DNA of 64,000 nt. Origin: Diplolepis rosae. Taxonomy: Eukaryota > Arthropoda > Insecta > Hymenoptera > Diplolepididae. The stretch lies in contig JAPYXD010000678.1 in NCBI GenBank assembly GCA_030998225.1, forward strand, positions 2,886,501-2,950,500. Direction: 5' to 3'. Positions 12,655 to 25,262 of this stretch are shown here, piece after piece. Numbering within the stretch: the stretch's first letter is position 1; each line of letters begins with the position of its first letter. The position numbers were made by a program, and so were the translations under genes. Below the pieces are notes generated by a model that saw nothing but the letters and a program-made list of their open reading frames with translations, had not been told where the DNA came from and did no database searches.

Positions 12655-12850
12655 ACTAAAAAATCTGGTGCCGCAGCTCGCTTCGCTCGCAAGTTTGAGC
12701 GCGTCTAGGGCGCGCGATTCGAACGTCGCGCTTCGCGTTCCGTAATACTCGATCGTCGCGCTGCGCGCTCTGGAATTTTTGAACGTCGCGCTTCGCGCTC
12801 GGTCTTGTGCTTAATATCAATCCAACCGATTAATCGAGTAAAAAAGATCG
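12655..12850. repeat. GC-rich cluster of GCGCTTCGCG words
   Basis: Several imperfect repeats of GAACGTCGCGCTTCGCG or close variants occur about every 25-50 bases in otherwise AT-rich DNA. The word is self-complementary (CGCGCTTCGCG type). Related words occur at 17553-17566 and near 41442. It may be a transposon sub-terminal region; no gene is seen. Confidence 0.55.
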
Positions 12851-13359
12851 ATCTCCGTAGAATCGAGATCGCCCATCCCTAATTTATATGGGTAAAATGC
12901 ACATAATAAATTATGTGCATATGAGATCTAAATGTCCATTATATTATTATGAAATATAGTATATTATGTTGATTATTATTTATTACAAACATCTTTGTTC
13001 TTAGTGTTTTCAAATACTCTCATTTATTCATTGTTTTTTTGTGTGTAATTTTCGTCCTGAGTAGTGTTCTAAAGAGTTTATGTGACCGAGAATATGTCTG
13101 GGAGCACGGGAATATGACTGAGAATTTCTCTGATGAATGTGCTCTTCGAGAATTTATGAGAATTTAAAAATATTTTTCCGTAACGGTTCAAGCTTTCAAT
13201 TGTTTTTGATAAATGCTTTGTTCTAGAAGTTCGTGTAACGTGCGCAATAAAAATGAAAAAAAAAAGAATATAGTTTGGAATTTTTTTTTAAAATTATTGA
13301 TAAACAAAATAAAACATTTTTCGTAGTTTATTTTTATGAAACCTTCGCTATTGCAATTC

Positions 13360-13980
13360 ATTGAGATAACCAAGTTGACGTCACAGGCCATGTGGTAGGG
13401 ATAGACTGTAGGTAAGGTTGGTCTTGGACGAAATAAATATATGGGAATTGTTGGGAAATTGATGAAACAAAATTTTCTAGCGTAAAAGTAAGTCATAAAT
13501 TTATTAATAATTATATTTTTTAAGTGCAAAATTCATTTCCGCCTATTTTGAGTACCTACTTGTCGCTTGTCATTCTTTTAATTTTTTAATATAAAATAAA
13601 ATGTCATAAATTTGTAGGTTATGATGACCGTTTGTTTTGAAAGATTTGAAGAATGTATCGATAAGCATGTTCTCGTTTTCAACACATTCTTCAAATCCTT
13701 CAAAACAAACGGTCATCATAACTTACAAATTTATGACATTTTATTTTATATTAAAAAATTAAAAGAATGACAAGCGACAAGTAGGTACTCAAAATAGGCG
13801 GAAATGAATTTTGCACTTAAAAAATATAATTATTAATAAATTTATGACTTACTTTTACGCTAGAAAATTTTGTTTCATCAATTTCCCAACAATTCCCATA
13901 TATTTATTTCGTCCAAGACCAACCTTACCTACAGTCTATCCCTACCACATGGCCTGTGACGTCAACTTGGTTATCTCAAT
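13360..13980. mobile_element. 621-bp MITE with ~296-bp arms
   Basis: The left arm beginning ATTGAGATAACCAAGTTG is mirrored exactly to 13980, with a ~25-bp loop around 13657-13681. Arms are nearly identical. The same open frame (about 66-113 codons) appears on opposite strands in each arm purely because of the symmetry, so it is not treated as a gene. Confidence 0.85.
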
Positions 13981-15939
13981 AGTGTTTGGAAATAAATTTA
14001 CAATATTATAAGGTTTAATGATAAAGAAAATATTGGTGAAGGTATGGTAAAATTCAATTAAATTCTCTGTAAATTCTCAAGTTGTCTTAAAATGACGGCC
14101 ACAGTCACGAGAACGTGACCGGATTTTAAATGTCCGAGAAATTTAGAACTCTAGTCCTGACTGCTTCTCTTCAAAAGAAGATGGACTTTATGAATAGAGT
14201 TGAATTTATCATGTCCGTGAAGTTAGCACCCCGACTATAATATTTTTGGATTTTATTATATGGAATCGTTTGTTAGTCGTTTGTTAGTGTTTGGTCGTCA
14301 GGTTTTAACGTTTGGTAGTCAAAATTAAAAAAGTTATTAAGGTTTTAAAGTTGGGGTGCTAACTTCACGGTAGCACACCACTTTTTGGAATTTCTGAATA
14401 AAAATTGTTGCAATCGTTTTTTAGTCGTTTGTTAATGTTTGGTCGTCAGGTTTTAACGTTTGGCAGTCAAAATTAAAAAAGTTATTAAGGTTTTAAGGTT
14501 GGGGTGCTAACTTCACGGTAGCACACCACTTTAATATTTTTCAAAAATTCCTTTTGGAATACTTTTATTTTCGTTTGCTGATGTTTGGTCGTCAGGTTGT
14601 GACGTTTGGTAGTCAAAACTTTAGAAAATATTTAACTTTTAAGAGTGTAAAAATCAACCGGAAATATCATGAACAACTGTTTCACCGCGCAGCCGCGCAG
14701 CTGTTCCTGCCTCCAGCGCACGTAAGACAAGCGCGAAATTTAAATTTAAAAAAAGCTTCATATCATTCGAAAAACTATTTGGTGTTATAATTATCCATAA
14801 CTGTTGTGGGTTTTCTTATTTTTAAATATAATAGAGTATAATTCTATAATAATGGTAGAAAAAATCTTTCATTCTGCAAAGGTAAATTAATCTTTTCAAT
14901 ACTTTTCGATTTGCCATTGAATGATTTGTTACGTTTGAATATTGTACACAGGTTCAAATTACATTTATTGAACATATTTTATAAAATTATAAAATGGAAT
15001 TTTTATCATTAGTACATTTCAATTCCATTCACCTTTTTTCATCTGTATCTTATCCACCGAAAATTTTCTTCATCCGATGCTACAATTGATTTTTTCCCCC
15101 ATAAAATCATAATTCAAATTTTCAAGCTGTGGATTTTAATCTAATAATAAATATTAAAGGTTGGATACTTGGATAGAGTTAATTTTATGTAAGCAATTAG
15201 ACTCTTTCAAATCTAATCTAGAAAATTATTCACTTTCTCTAAGACAGAAAAATTATTACTTCATCTTACTTTGACACTTATATAAAACACTTGCTAAAAT
15301 CAGATGATAAGATTATTGTGTTTTTCAAACAAGAAATAATCTTCATTTTTATATTTTTCTTTGTTTTTTTATACTTAAATTGCTAAGAATTATTCAAGTG
15401 GTAATAAATGATAACACAAACCTTTTAATCACAATAAATATAATTGGTATTAACAATTTAATTAGAAAACATCCAATTTAGCTGTTTTTTTAAAAATCAA
15501 TTATTCGATCAAAATATCCACATTGATTTTTGTTTACAGAATTGATAATTATTAAGTTCTTGATAATTATTCCTCGGTATTTACAAAATTCTTAACGATT
15601 TAATTTTCGCCAACTTTTCATCTCTAAACTTCAATCTTAGACTGATACGTTAAAAAATCGTTTGTCTAAAAATCTTTTTTGTTTTAATATGCCTTGTCTA
15701 TTAAATTTGCTGTGCTTATTTAATAACTTACATTTATTTTCTACTTGCTCATTTCGTTTTTCATAAAAATTATATTGACTCTTGTTATTCTATTGTGGAA
15801 TTAATTTTAGTTACAGGGATGTGGAGAAGGCGTGACGTTGAAAGGCTCCAGAATGCTTTAAAATATCTTTGTAACATGAAAATTCTTATCAATATCAATA
15901 ATAAATACACTAGAACACAAATCTTATATAGGAATATAA

Positions 15940-16494
15940 AAAAAATATTTTTATAGAAGAAATCAAACTTTTTTAAATTAAAATTACAGCCAAATCTTGT
16001 CGGTAATTTTTTTAAAAAAGCGCGTGAAGTGTCACGTGACCATACATGCGACACTAGCGTTGCCGCTGATATCTGTATTCGAGTCAATGCGAATCATTCC
16101 GAACCAATCCAAAAAAGGTTTTGTAACGAAATCAAGTTTTCAATCCGAATCAATCCAAACCAAATTTTCAATCAGAATCAATCCGAATGAATCCGAGGTT
16201 GTAATGATTTGGATTAAAAAAAATTAGTTTCGGATTCAGGCGGATTGTTGCCTCGGATAAAATCGGATTAGGTCGGATCGATTTTTTTACCGTTTTCATC
16301 AAACGAGGTACAAAACCTTTTTTGGATTGGTTCGGAATGATTCGCATTGACTCGAATACAGATATCAGCGGCAACGCTAGTGTCGCATGTATGGTCACGT
16401 GACACTTCACGCGCTTTTTTAAAAAAATTACCGACAAGATTTGGCTGTAATTTTAATTTAAAAAAGTTTGATTTCTTCTATAAAAATATTTTTA
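15940..16494. mobile_element. Palindromic MITE nested in left foldback arm
   Basis: This ~555-bp unit has ~190-bp inverted arms containing GCGCGTGAAGTGTCACGTG. Its loop is rich in GGATT/AATCC words. The mirrored copy occupies 17650-18204 in the right arm, including the loop in inverted order. The 76-100-codon frames in it are symmetry shadows. Confidence 0.8.
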
Positions 16495-17649
16495 CATTCT
16501 CATCATGGATGAGAAGGTATTGGTTTTATGTGAAAAATGACTTTCGAAATTTTCATCAAATCTTTACGTTTTGAGACCCCCTGAGTCAGAAAAAATGGTT
16601 TTTACGAAAGTGTCTGTCTGTCTGTCTGTAATAGGTCGTGTGCGGCATAACTCTCGATAGAATTATCAGATTGAATCGAGCTTTGGTACACTTTATCGGT
16701 GCCGAAAAAGTAAGGACAAGTTCGTTAACCAGCCAAATCCAATCAAAATTGAGGGATTGAGCACTACTTTTGTGTTTTTGAAAATAACTTTTTGAAAAAA
16801 TCAAAAATTTCAACACTGGTTTTTGATAGTGCTCATAAATCTCTACAAATTATCCTGATAACATTTTTTGATTAAATCAAAATTAGAAATGTTACAGCAT
16901 ATTCAAATTCGAAAAAAGTCAATATCAAAATTCCATTTTCCAGTTAAATTATACGAGATACAAAAAAACGTTATGATACAATATTATTGAATACATAAAG
17001 ACCTACAAATTTGAATTGTAACATTTTTTCATAAGATGCATATTTTTCTTTTTAATTAAAAAAAAAACTATTGAAAATCCAAAATTCAATTTTTTAACAA
17101 TAATATGTAAAATACGAAAAAAACGTAAGAATACAAAGTGGTTCGTTTCAAAAAGATCTACAAATTTTGTCTGACGCAGTTTCTGGTAAAACATATATTT
17201 TTCGTTTTAATTCCAAAAAATACGTTTAAAATTCAAAAATTCCATTTTTTAGACAAAATATGTGAGATACAAAAAAACGTTTATCTGGAAAATTGTTTGC
17301 CTAAATGAGGTTTACAAATTCTCATTAAGACATTTCGGGACAGGATGTATATTTTATGTTTTGATTTTTAATATTAAAAAAATTCGATTTTTTCACCAAA
17401 ATATGTGAGATACGAAATAAGCGTTGTTCTGTAAAATCGTTTCCTTAAATAAGTTCTACGATTGTTTTTTCTTTTTGAGAGATTTGGAAGAAAATAAATT
17501 ATTTTAATCATGTAATTTATTAAAAAGTGACTGAAATATATACAGAAAATCGAGCGCGAAGCGCGAGCGTCATGATGAGAATGTGTTCCTTAAGGCTGAT
17601 AGAGCCTTAAGTAAATTGAATTTCCTGTTTAACTTAAATTCAAAAATTC
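16495..17649. repeat. Foldback spacer with diverged ~155-bp tandem units
   Basis: Between the arms, bases ~16931-17470 consist of about four diverged units that each contain a T-rich start followed by ATATGTGAGATAC or a variant and AAAAAACGTT. Upstream is a GTCTGTCTGTCTGT stretch near 16612. A GCGCGAAGCGCGAGCG word lies at 17553. No transposase or other gene is visible. Confidence 0.6.
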
Positions 17650-18204
17650 AAAATATTTTTATAGAAGAAATCAAACTTTTTTAAATTAAAATTACAGCCA
17701 AATCTTGTCGGTAATTTTTTTAAAAAAGCGCGTGAAGTGTCACGTGACCATACATGCGACACTAGCGTTGCCGCTGATATCTGTATTCGAGTCAATGCGA
17801 ATCATTCCGAACCAATCCAAAAAAGGTTTTGTACCTCGTTTGATGAAAACGGTAAAAAAATCGATCCGACCTAATCCGATTTTATCCGAGGCAACAATCC
17901 GCCTGAATCCGAAACTAATTTTTTTTAATCCAAATCATTACAACCTCGGATTCATTCGGATTGATTCTGATTGAAAATTTGGTTTGGATTGATTCGGATT
18001 GAAAACTTGATTTCGTTACAAAACCTTTTTTGGATTGGTTCGGAATGATTCGCATTGACTCGAATACAGATATCAGCGGCAACGCTAGTGTCGCATGTAT
18101 GGTCACGTGACACTTCACGCGCTTTTTTAAAAAAATTACCGACAAGATTTGGCTGTAATTTTAATTTAAAAAAGTTTGATTTCTTCTATAAAAATATTTT
18201 TTTT
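17650..18204. mobile_element. Mirror copy of the palindromic MITE in right foldback arm
   Basis: This is the inverted counterpart of the element at 15940-16494 and occupies the mirrored position of the opposite arm. Its loop is also mirrored, so both arms descend from one arm that already carried the insertion. Confidence 0.8.
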
Positions 18205-19941
18205 ATATTCCTATATAAGATTTGTGTTCTAGTGTATTTATTATTGATATTGATAAGAATTTTCATGTTACAAAGATATTTTAAAGCATTCTGGAGCCTT
18301 TCAACGTCACGCCTTCTCCACATCCCTGTAACTAAAATTAATTCCACAATAGAATAACAAGAGTCAATATAATTTTTATGAAAAACGAAATGAGCAAGTA
18401 GAAAATAAATGTAAGTTATTAAATAAGCACAGCAAATTTAATAGACAAGGCATATTAAAACAAAAAAGATTTTTAGACAAACGATTTTTTAACGTATCAG
18501 TCTAAGATTGAAGTTTAGAGATGAAAAGTTGGCGAAAATTAAATCGTTAAGAATTTTGTAAATACCGAGGAATAATTATCAAGAACTTAATAATTATCAA
18601 TTCTGTAAACAAAAATCAATGTGGATATTTTGATCGAATAATTGATTTTTAAAAAAACAGCTAAATTGGATGTTTTCTAATTAAATTGTTAATACCAATT
18701 ATATTTATTGTGATTAAAAGGTTTGTGTTATCATTTATTACCACTTGAATAATTCTTAGCAATTTAAGTATAAAAAAACAAAGAAAAATATAAAAATAAA
18801 GATTATTTCTTGTTTGAAAAACACAATAATCTTATCATCTGATTTTAGCAAGTGTTTTATATAAGTGTCAAAGTAAGATGAAGTAATAATTTTTCTGTCT
18901 TAGAGAAAGTGAATAATTTTCTAGATTAGTTTTGAAAGAGTCTAATTGCTTACATAAAATTAACTCTATCCAAGTATCCAACCTTTAATATTTATTATTA
19001 GATTAAAATCCACAGCTTGAAAATTTGAATTATGATTTTATGGGGGAAAAAATCAATTGTAGCATCGGATGAAGAAAATTTTCGGTGGATAAGATACAGA
19101 TGAAAAAAGGTGAATGGAATTGAAATGTACTAATGATAAAAATTCCATTTTATAATTTTATAAAATATGTTCAATAAATGTAATTTGAACCTGTGTACAA
19201 TATTCAAACGTAACAAATCATTCAATGACAAATCGAAAAGTATTGAAAAGATTAATTTACCTTTGCAGGATGAAAGATTTTTTCTACCATTATTATAGAA
19301 TTATACTCTATTATATTTAAAAATAAGAAAACCCACAACAGTTATGGATAATTATAACACCAAATAGTTTTTCGAATGATATGAAGCATTTTTTAAATTT
19401 AAATTTCGCGCTTGTCTTACGTGCGCTGGAGGCAGGAACAGCTGCGCGGCTGCGCGGTGAAACAGTTGTTCATGATATTTCCGGTTGATTTTTACACTCT
19501 TAAAAGTTAAATATTTTCTAAAGTTTTGACTACCAAACGTCACAACCTGACGACCAAACATCAGCAAACGAAAATAAAAGTATTCCAAAAGGAATTTTTG
19601 AAAAATATTAAAGTGGTGTGCTACCGTGAAGTTAGCACCCCAACTTTAAAACCTTAATAACTTTTTTAATTTTGACTGCCAAACGTTAAAACCTGACGAC
19701 CAAACATTAACAAACGACTAAAAAACGATTGCAACAATTTTTATTCAGAAATTCCAAAAAGTGGTGTGCTACCGTGAAGTTAGCACCCCAACTTTAAAAC
19801 CTTAATAACTTTTTTAATTTTGACTACCAAACGTTAAAACCTGACGACCAAACACTAACAAACGACTAACAAACGATTCCATATAATAAAATCCAAAAAT
19901 ATTATAGTCGGGGTGCTAACTTCACGGGCATGAATTTATCA

Positions 19942-22384
19942 CGTGAACAATCACATGATTTGACTCAATTTTTGAATTTTAAACAATCATTGAATTCTTC
20001 ACAATTTTTTATTAATTTTTTTTGCATGTCCTTCACTGTAATGTAAACAAAGTCTTGGAAATCGTACGCAGTAAAAGAGGTTATATTCTCTGTATGCTTT
20101 AGTACACGACTATCATTTTTTCAAAAACCGTACATACAGCGCATACATGCTCCCTTATTTTTTCTTTGAATTAAATTCAATTTTACTCGGAAAAAAATGA
20201 AACCTCGTTATTTCCTGTAAAAAATGAATAAAAACAATTTGCTATTCGCAACATGGAATATTTTCTTAGGATCAAAAGCATATTTGATAAGGACGTATTC
20301 CGTACTACATTTCTTTGATTCAACCTGATTCAACTAATTTTTCTTCACTGTGTAAAATATATAAAATACAAATATGTTTTTATCAAAAAATATTTTTACT
20401 CTCGATTGCACTGAATTTCCGAATGATAGATCAAAAGCGGAACCCGGGACCATAGACATCTGACATACTAGAATAGACCGTTTGCTGCCCATACTTACAA
20501 GTTTTCGCAACGAACTTACCTTTTGGTCCGTTAAATGGCGACACTTGATGGTGCAAAAAATGACGAAAAAATCACGATGCTAACGTAAATCACGCAATTG
20601 TCCCCCCATATTCGGGAGTATTGATAATTCCCACGGGAAATATCGATAACTCCCGCATTTTTCGTGTGACCCCAAAAAGGGGATTTTCTTCTCGCGTTTC
20701 GGGCAACAAAAGTGTCCATTTCTGTGCATGCATGAGAAAAAATATATTTTTTAAGTCATGTTCTGTTATGTCCCCAAGCGTTCTCAATCACTCTTTAGCA
20801 CTTTTTCAGAGAAAATAGTTTGGTTAGATGTATTTTCCTGTTAGGTCTATTGCATTTACTATCGCCAATCGACATTGTCGTTAATCTTAGGCTATCTTCA
20901 GCTGAAAGCATTTAAGATTTGAACTCCTAACCTACAAAAAATCGTTGCATGTTTGCCGATGTAGGGTGACCATCCGTCCGGATTTCCCCGGATATGTCCC
21001 CATTTAGGGCTTGTGTGAGTTGTCCTACAGAATTTTTGACATTGTCCGGATTTTTCAAATGACAAATTGTTATTTTTTAATCAATTTTTGGATCTTTTTT
21101 GTACAAAATTTTATCATTTAATGCCATCTAACGATTTCTTCATCAATTCACAAGCCTCAACAACTCAAAAATAATCTTTAAACTCAATATAAATCATTTT
21201 ATAGACGAAATACAGAGCTATTAATACTAAACAGATGTGATTCTATGGCTAAAAAGACTTATAATTAATACTACTGTAAGTTTTATGGTCAATAAAATTT
21301 GTGTATCTAAGGAAAATAAATCACACTAAGTTTATATGGAAATCATACCCCAATAGCAGAACGTGCAGCTCCATATTCCAGAATTCAAATGGACTCCCTC
21401 GAATGCCTTTGTAATTTTGAAATATTTGCTACATCCGAAGGAGAGGATTAGTTAAATACCTCTAACGTCGCATTTAATGTAGAATGAAAACTAATTCGAC
21501 GGTTTGACTTCCATGTTGACATGTCAGCCATAAGCGGTCACATCTTGACTACTTTATGGCACAATCAGAGGCTAACTCACGAGTGCGCTGTGAATGAGCT
21601 TCTAATCCGTCTCAAAAGATGAGCCTCCGTTTTCATCGAAACATGGAAAAAGGCAACATAACTGCACCGTCGAAAGCGAGTGCTGTAGTTTAAACGTGAT
21701 GCCTCAATTACTGCAGACTTAATGCACCTTCTAATTTTAACTTGAGATTGATGAATGATGTAACATTCTTCATTCTGTTTTTTTTCAAGAAACTTTTTCG
21801 AGTCGTCTAGAATAATACAAAAAAGTTATCGATATGCTATGTGCATGAAAGTTATTTTTGTACATTTTACATAGTTAACAAATATGTCAATGTGCAATAC
21901 ATTATTTAGCCATTCTATTAAATGCCGAGTCATGTCGCCATTTGATGGTGTCCTAAAGCAGACATAATCCGAGAATTAGAATGGTACATTTTTTGTCGTA
22001 TTTATGCTTCTGTAAAGCAGGGACTGTTGCTTACTGAACTTTCACCATGTTATTCTGTATTGATGCAGCCTTAAACGACCCATGAATATCATAATTCTGA
22101 TGCATGGAAAAATTCAGACTTAGGTGGTCGCATCTTAGCTCAAACATATATGCATTTTAGTGCATCTGATGGCGTTTTAAAGTTACACTTAAGCCTACGA
22201 TCCTGCTATCTGGGTAGTATTTATCTTGCGTACTTTACATAAGCGCATTATTTTATTATTTGTACCTTATATTTCGCATATTTAGTTAATAAATTTACAA
22301 TTATTATTTTAAATAAACTTTAATTATTATTTTTATCAATATCAACATCATTTGAATGCTTAATAAACCTTCAAAATATTAGTT
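19942..22384. other. Intergenic DNA, possible hAT-type ends
   Basis: No gene is supported. A TAGGGTGACCATCCGTCCGG segment near 20964 resembles the terminus of decayed hAT-like repeats. Frames of 62-65 codons around 20531-20818 overlap on both strands and show no domain. The 21.3-22.2-kb part is less AT-rich but I cannot assign it. Confidence 0.3.
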
Positions 22385-22483
22385 AAATTTAAATGCTTTA
22401 AATGCTCTGTAAGTAAATGCTCCTTGTGAGCTTAAATGCTGAGCATTTGCTTAACATAAATTCTTGGGCATTTAAGAACACTG
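22385..22483 (-). mobile_element. Putative hAT terminus with AAATGCT words
   Basis: Read on the minus strand, the segment starts CAGTGTTCTTAAATGCCC and continues with repeated AAATGCT/AGCATTT words. A CAGTG start with sub-terminal word repeats is typical of hAT ends. The partner end was not found. Confidence 0.4.
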
Positions 22484-23383
22484 GATCGTAGTTTTCTCAG
22501 ATCGTGGAACTTAGCGGCCCCCACCACTGACCCATGTGGAACCTCACACAAGCAAACACGGCGTGTCGGTGTCTCCTCACTTCCTCGCTTCGATTTCACG
22601 CTATCGGCTGTTGAGCCAAGATCGAGAATTATTATAATGTGACATGTTTGAGAACATGTCTGCTATTATATTGACCCAAAATTCACAGAATTTTTATTCA
22701 TTTTTGGTTGTTTTGGCATAGGGTCAGTTTCTTTTTATTTTATCCAATTCAAATTATCAATGTTGGATATAAAAAACCGCAAAAAAGGGGGGGAAGGCTA
22801 ACGTTTCAGCCACATACACTACTGGTCAGCATTGTGGGACCACCTGTTTTTCGATGATTCCTTAAATTATCTTAATTTCAATTCTGTGAGTGATGACATT
22901 TGTAATCTTAATAATGTGAAAGCCATCAAAATTATCTTTGTAATTAGCCTGGAATAAAGTCGTTTTGTTAAATTTTGAAGAAGTTATTGCAAAAAAAGTC
23001 CAAATTTCAATGTTCTCTTAAATTTTAAATAAGTTTCGAAACAATCAACATGGCTCATTTTAAAGCTAAGATTCTACAAAATCGCAGTAAATTATCATTA
23101 TAAATCTATAATTTTTTTTCTTGCATAATGCAAAGAGTTGAAATTGTAAAAAAAAAAAGTAGAGAAATTTCGAAAAAATTTCACCTGTAGGTAAATCATA
23201 ATAAAGATCATATGAATATATATTTTAAGGGAACTCAATACAAAATTCATGATTATATTTTTTATATATCTTATAAAAATGTTTTTTTCAGCAAAAAAAC
23301 GAATTCATACCAGGCTCATTTTATAAAGAATTTTGATGGCTTTGAATTTAATTAAAAGAACAAATTCTTTCACTTACATACTA

Positions 23384-24519
23384 CTGTGGGCAAAAACTAA
23401 GCTGGATTTTGTTATAAAATAAAAATCTTTATTTATTTATCCAAATCAATTTCATGCCCTTCAAAGTAATCCCCTCCCGATATAATGCACTTATGCCAAC
23501 GTTTTTTCAATCATGGAAACACTTGTTAAATTCGATTTCCGGAATTGCCTTCAAAGGCTTCTTCGATTCGGCTTGTATCTCTTCAATCGTGTCAAAACGG
23601 TGTCCTCGGAGTGGTCTTTTGAGTTTGGGGAATAGCCAGAAGTCACACGGAGTCAAATCAGGCGAATATGGTGGTTGTGGAACGATATGCGTTGAGTTTT
23701 TGGCGAAATGGTCACGAAAGAGTGCAGTGTGAGACGGCGCATTATCGTGATGCAAAAACCACGAGTTGTCTGCCCAGAATATCTTTTCAAGCGGTGTTGA
23801 GTGATCTTATTGAAATGCCAATAGTGTCAGCAAGGTCTCTAATTCTCAATCGCCGATTTTTGTGCACTAATTCTTTGATTTGATTGACGTGTTGTTCGTC
23901 AGTTGATGTTGATGGTCGTCCGGGGCGTTCCAAGTCATCAACACTTTCTCTGCCTTCTTTGATGTCTTTGTACCACTTATAAATAAATCGAAAAAATCAC
24001 TTTTAGTATTTAGAAAACACAAGCGTAACTATGCACAGTACGTCCACTACCATGTATTTTAGGAGGGTACTTAAAAATTAAAATGCATTCAAAAGTTTCA
24101 TTCTCGATTCCATTTCTTTCCAGATTTTGCTATTTCAATGCGATTCAATGCCCACTTTCTTACTAGGTATATTCTAAAAAGTGGAAAATTTTCAAACATA
24201 AATCAATGATTTCTACCATCAGATTTTATCGAAAGAATATCAAACTATGGTTGCTATGGTTACAACAGGTTGAAAAGAACATCGGTAGTGACAATAGCGC
24301 CACCACTTGTTGATAGCAAGCACTATAATTCGTTCCCCTTTTCTCCTATATGAGTGGACCCACTGTGGTAACTATGTAAAAAATGATATGACATATATTG
24401 ACATGAAATTTGGCACAGATGTCAGTAACAGTAGGGCCAACATAAAAATAAAAGAGTTTGCCCGAATCGGTTAGCCCGCGAAGTTTAAATTAAAAATTCA
24501 CCTTAGTTTTTGCCCACAG
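23384..24519 (-). mobile_element. Internally deleted mariner element
   Basis: The ends are CTGTGGGCAAAAACTAAG in inverted orientation with TA duplications at 23382-23383 and 24520-24521; length is 1136 bp. It encodes remnants of a mariner transposase on the minus strand. Confidence 0.85.
23507..23990 (-). pseudogene. Mariner transposase remnant
   Basis: The N-terminal half (about 23775-23990) encodes a helix-turn-helix segment with the GRPSTSTDE linker. The C-terminal half (23507-23755) encodes HHDNAPSHT, then PPYSPDLTPCDFW and the terminal KRPLRGHRF region. The part with the first catalytic aspartate is missing, and a stop and frame change join the halves. It cannot encode an active enzyme. 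Confidence 0.85.
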
Positions 24520-25221
24520 TAGGAATTCAAATTAGGATAATTTAAGCAATTATCGAAAAACAGGTGGTCCCACAATTCTGACCGGTACTGTATGAGGGCG
24601 CTCTTCAGTACCATAAATTAAATCATTAATTTAAAATTTCTGTAAAAGATTAAAATAAGGAAAATCATAAAACTCAAAAACTTATCTCATAGCTTGCAAT
24701 TGAAAATAAAAAAGTTCAGTATGCCAACACGTATTGGAAAAATATGTAGAATTCACTGTATATAAACAACCGGATAAATAAACAAAACTTCGAATTTTTC
24801 AATAGACCAGCCGGGGAAAAAAATTCTTAATTGATTATTAATAAAAAAACCCGAAAATAATTTTAAATTATGAAAAATAATATCTATATATGTTAATTTA
24901 CTCAATATTTTTTGAGTATGTTCAGAAATGCAAAATGATAGAAAGTTGTTTATTTCTGAATTTAGTTTAATCTAAAATGTTATGTAAAAGTAAAATGAAA
25001 AAATAATAAACTTATCTCTGGAAAAGAATATTCGTTCACATATATGGCTATTTTATAATTTTAAAGTGACATGTTTGATAACATGTCTGCTATTATATTG
25101 ACACATAATTCATAGAATTTTTTGTTCATTTCTCGTTATTTTGGCATAGGGTCAGATTCTTTTTATTTCCTTCGAATAAAATTTTCACTATTACATATAA
25201 AAATACTCAAAAAGAAAGCAA

Positions 25222-25262
25222 GGCAAACGTTTCGGCCACATATGGGGGCCCTCTTCAGTGCC
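25222..25262 (-). ncRNA. Hammerhead ribozyme-like motif, minus strand
   Basis: Read on the minus strand this has GGCA, then CTGAAGA (fits the CUGANGA core), a GGCC/GGCC stem, GAAAC, then GTT and TGCC. GGCA and TGCC can pair as stem I. This is the mirror copy of the motif at 28069-28109. Type I minimal hammerheads with very short stem III are known in Penelope-like elements; activity here is inferred. Confidence 0.55.

Larger units (their letters stand above)
14212..19930. mobile_element. 5.7-kb foldback element with 11-bp target duplication
   Basis: Two ~2.28-kb arms (about 14212-16494 and 17650-19930) are inverted copies of each other around a ~1.15-kb central spacer. The termini read TGTCCGTGAAGTTAGC and, inverted, TGCCCGTGAAGTTAGC. 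The 11-mer TGAATTTATCA directly abuts both ends (14201-14211, 19931-19941), a perfect duplication. Each arm starts with two to three sub-terminal tandem units of ~140-160 bp containing TTGGTCGTCAGGTT. No transposase is present. Long arms, sub-terminal tandem repeats and a 9-11-bp duplication fit a foldback or Mutator-like non-autonomous element; the superfamily is inference. Confidence 0.85.
22817..24590. mobile_element. Tc1/mariner-type MITE hosting a mariner
   Basis: Terminal inverted repeats of ~60 bp include GTGGGACCACCTGTTTTTCG. TA flanks both ends (22815-22816, 24591-24592). The uninterrupted sister repeat at 25222-25262 shows the pre-insertion site with a single TA. Excluding the mariner inside it, the element is ~0.64 kb and lacks a transposase. 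Confidence 0.85.
22637..24990 (-). repeat. Retroelement-like repeat copy (a), split by nested transposons
   Basis: Bases 22637-22816 and 24591-24990 together match the continuous repeat at 25063-25440, in the same orientation. The 1.8 kb in between is a DNA transposon inserted at a TA inside the hammerhead-like motif. On the minus strand the halves carry CTGAAGA (near 24600-24615) and GAAACG (near 22800). The family resembles Penelope-type long terminal regions, by inference from the hammerhead core. Confidence 0.6.

Noticed and set aside
14554..14790. 78-codon frame, repeated at 19352-19588
   Set aside because: The two occurrences are mirror images created by the foldback arms; no family similarity or start context supports coding.
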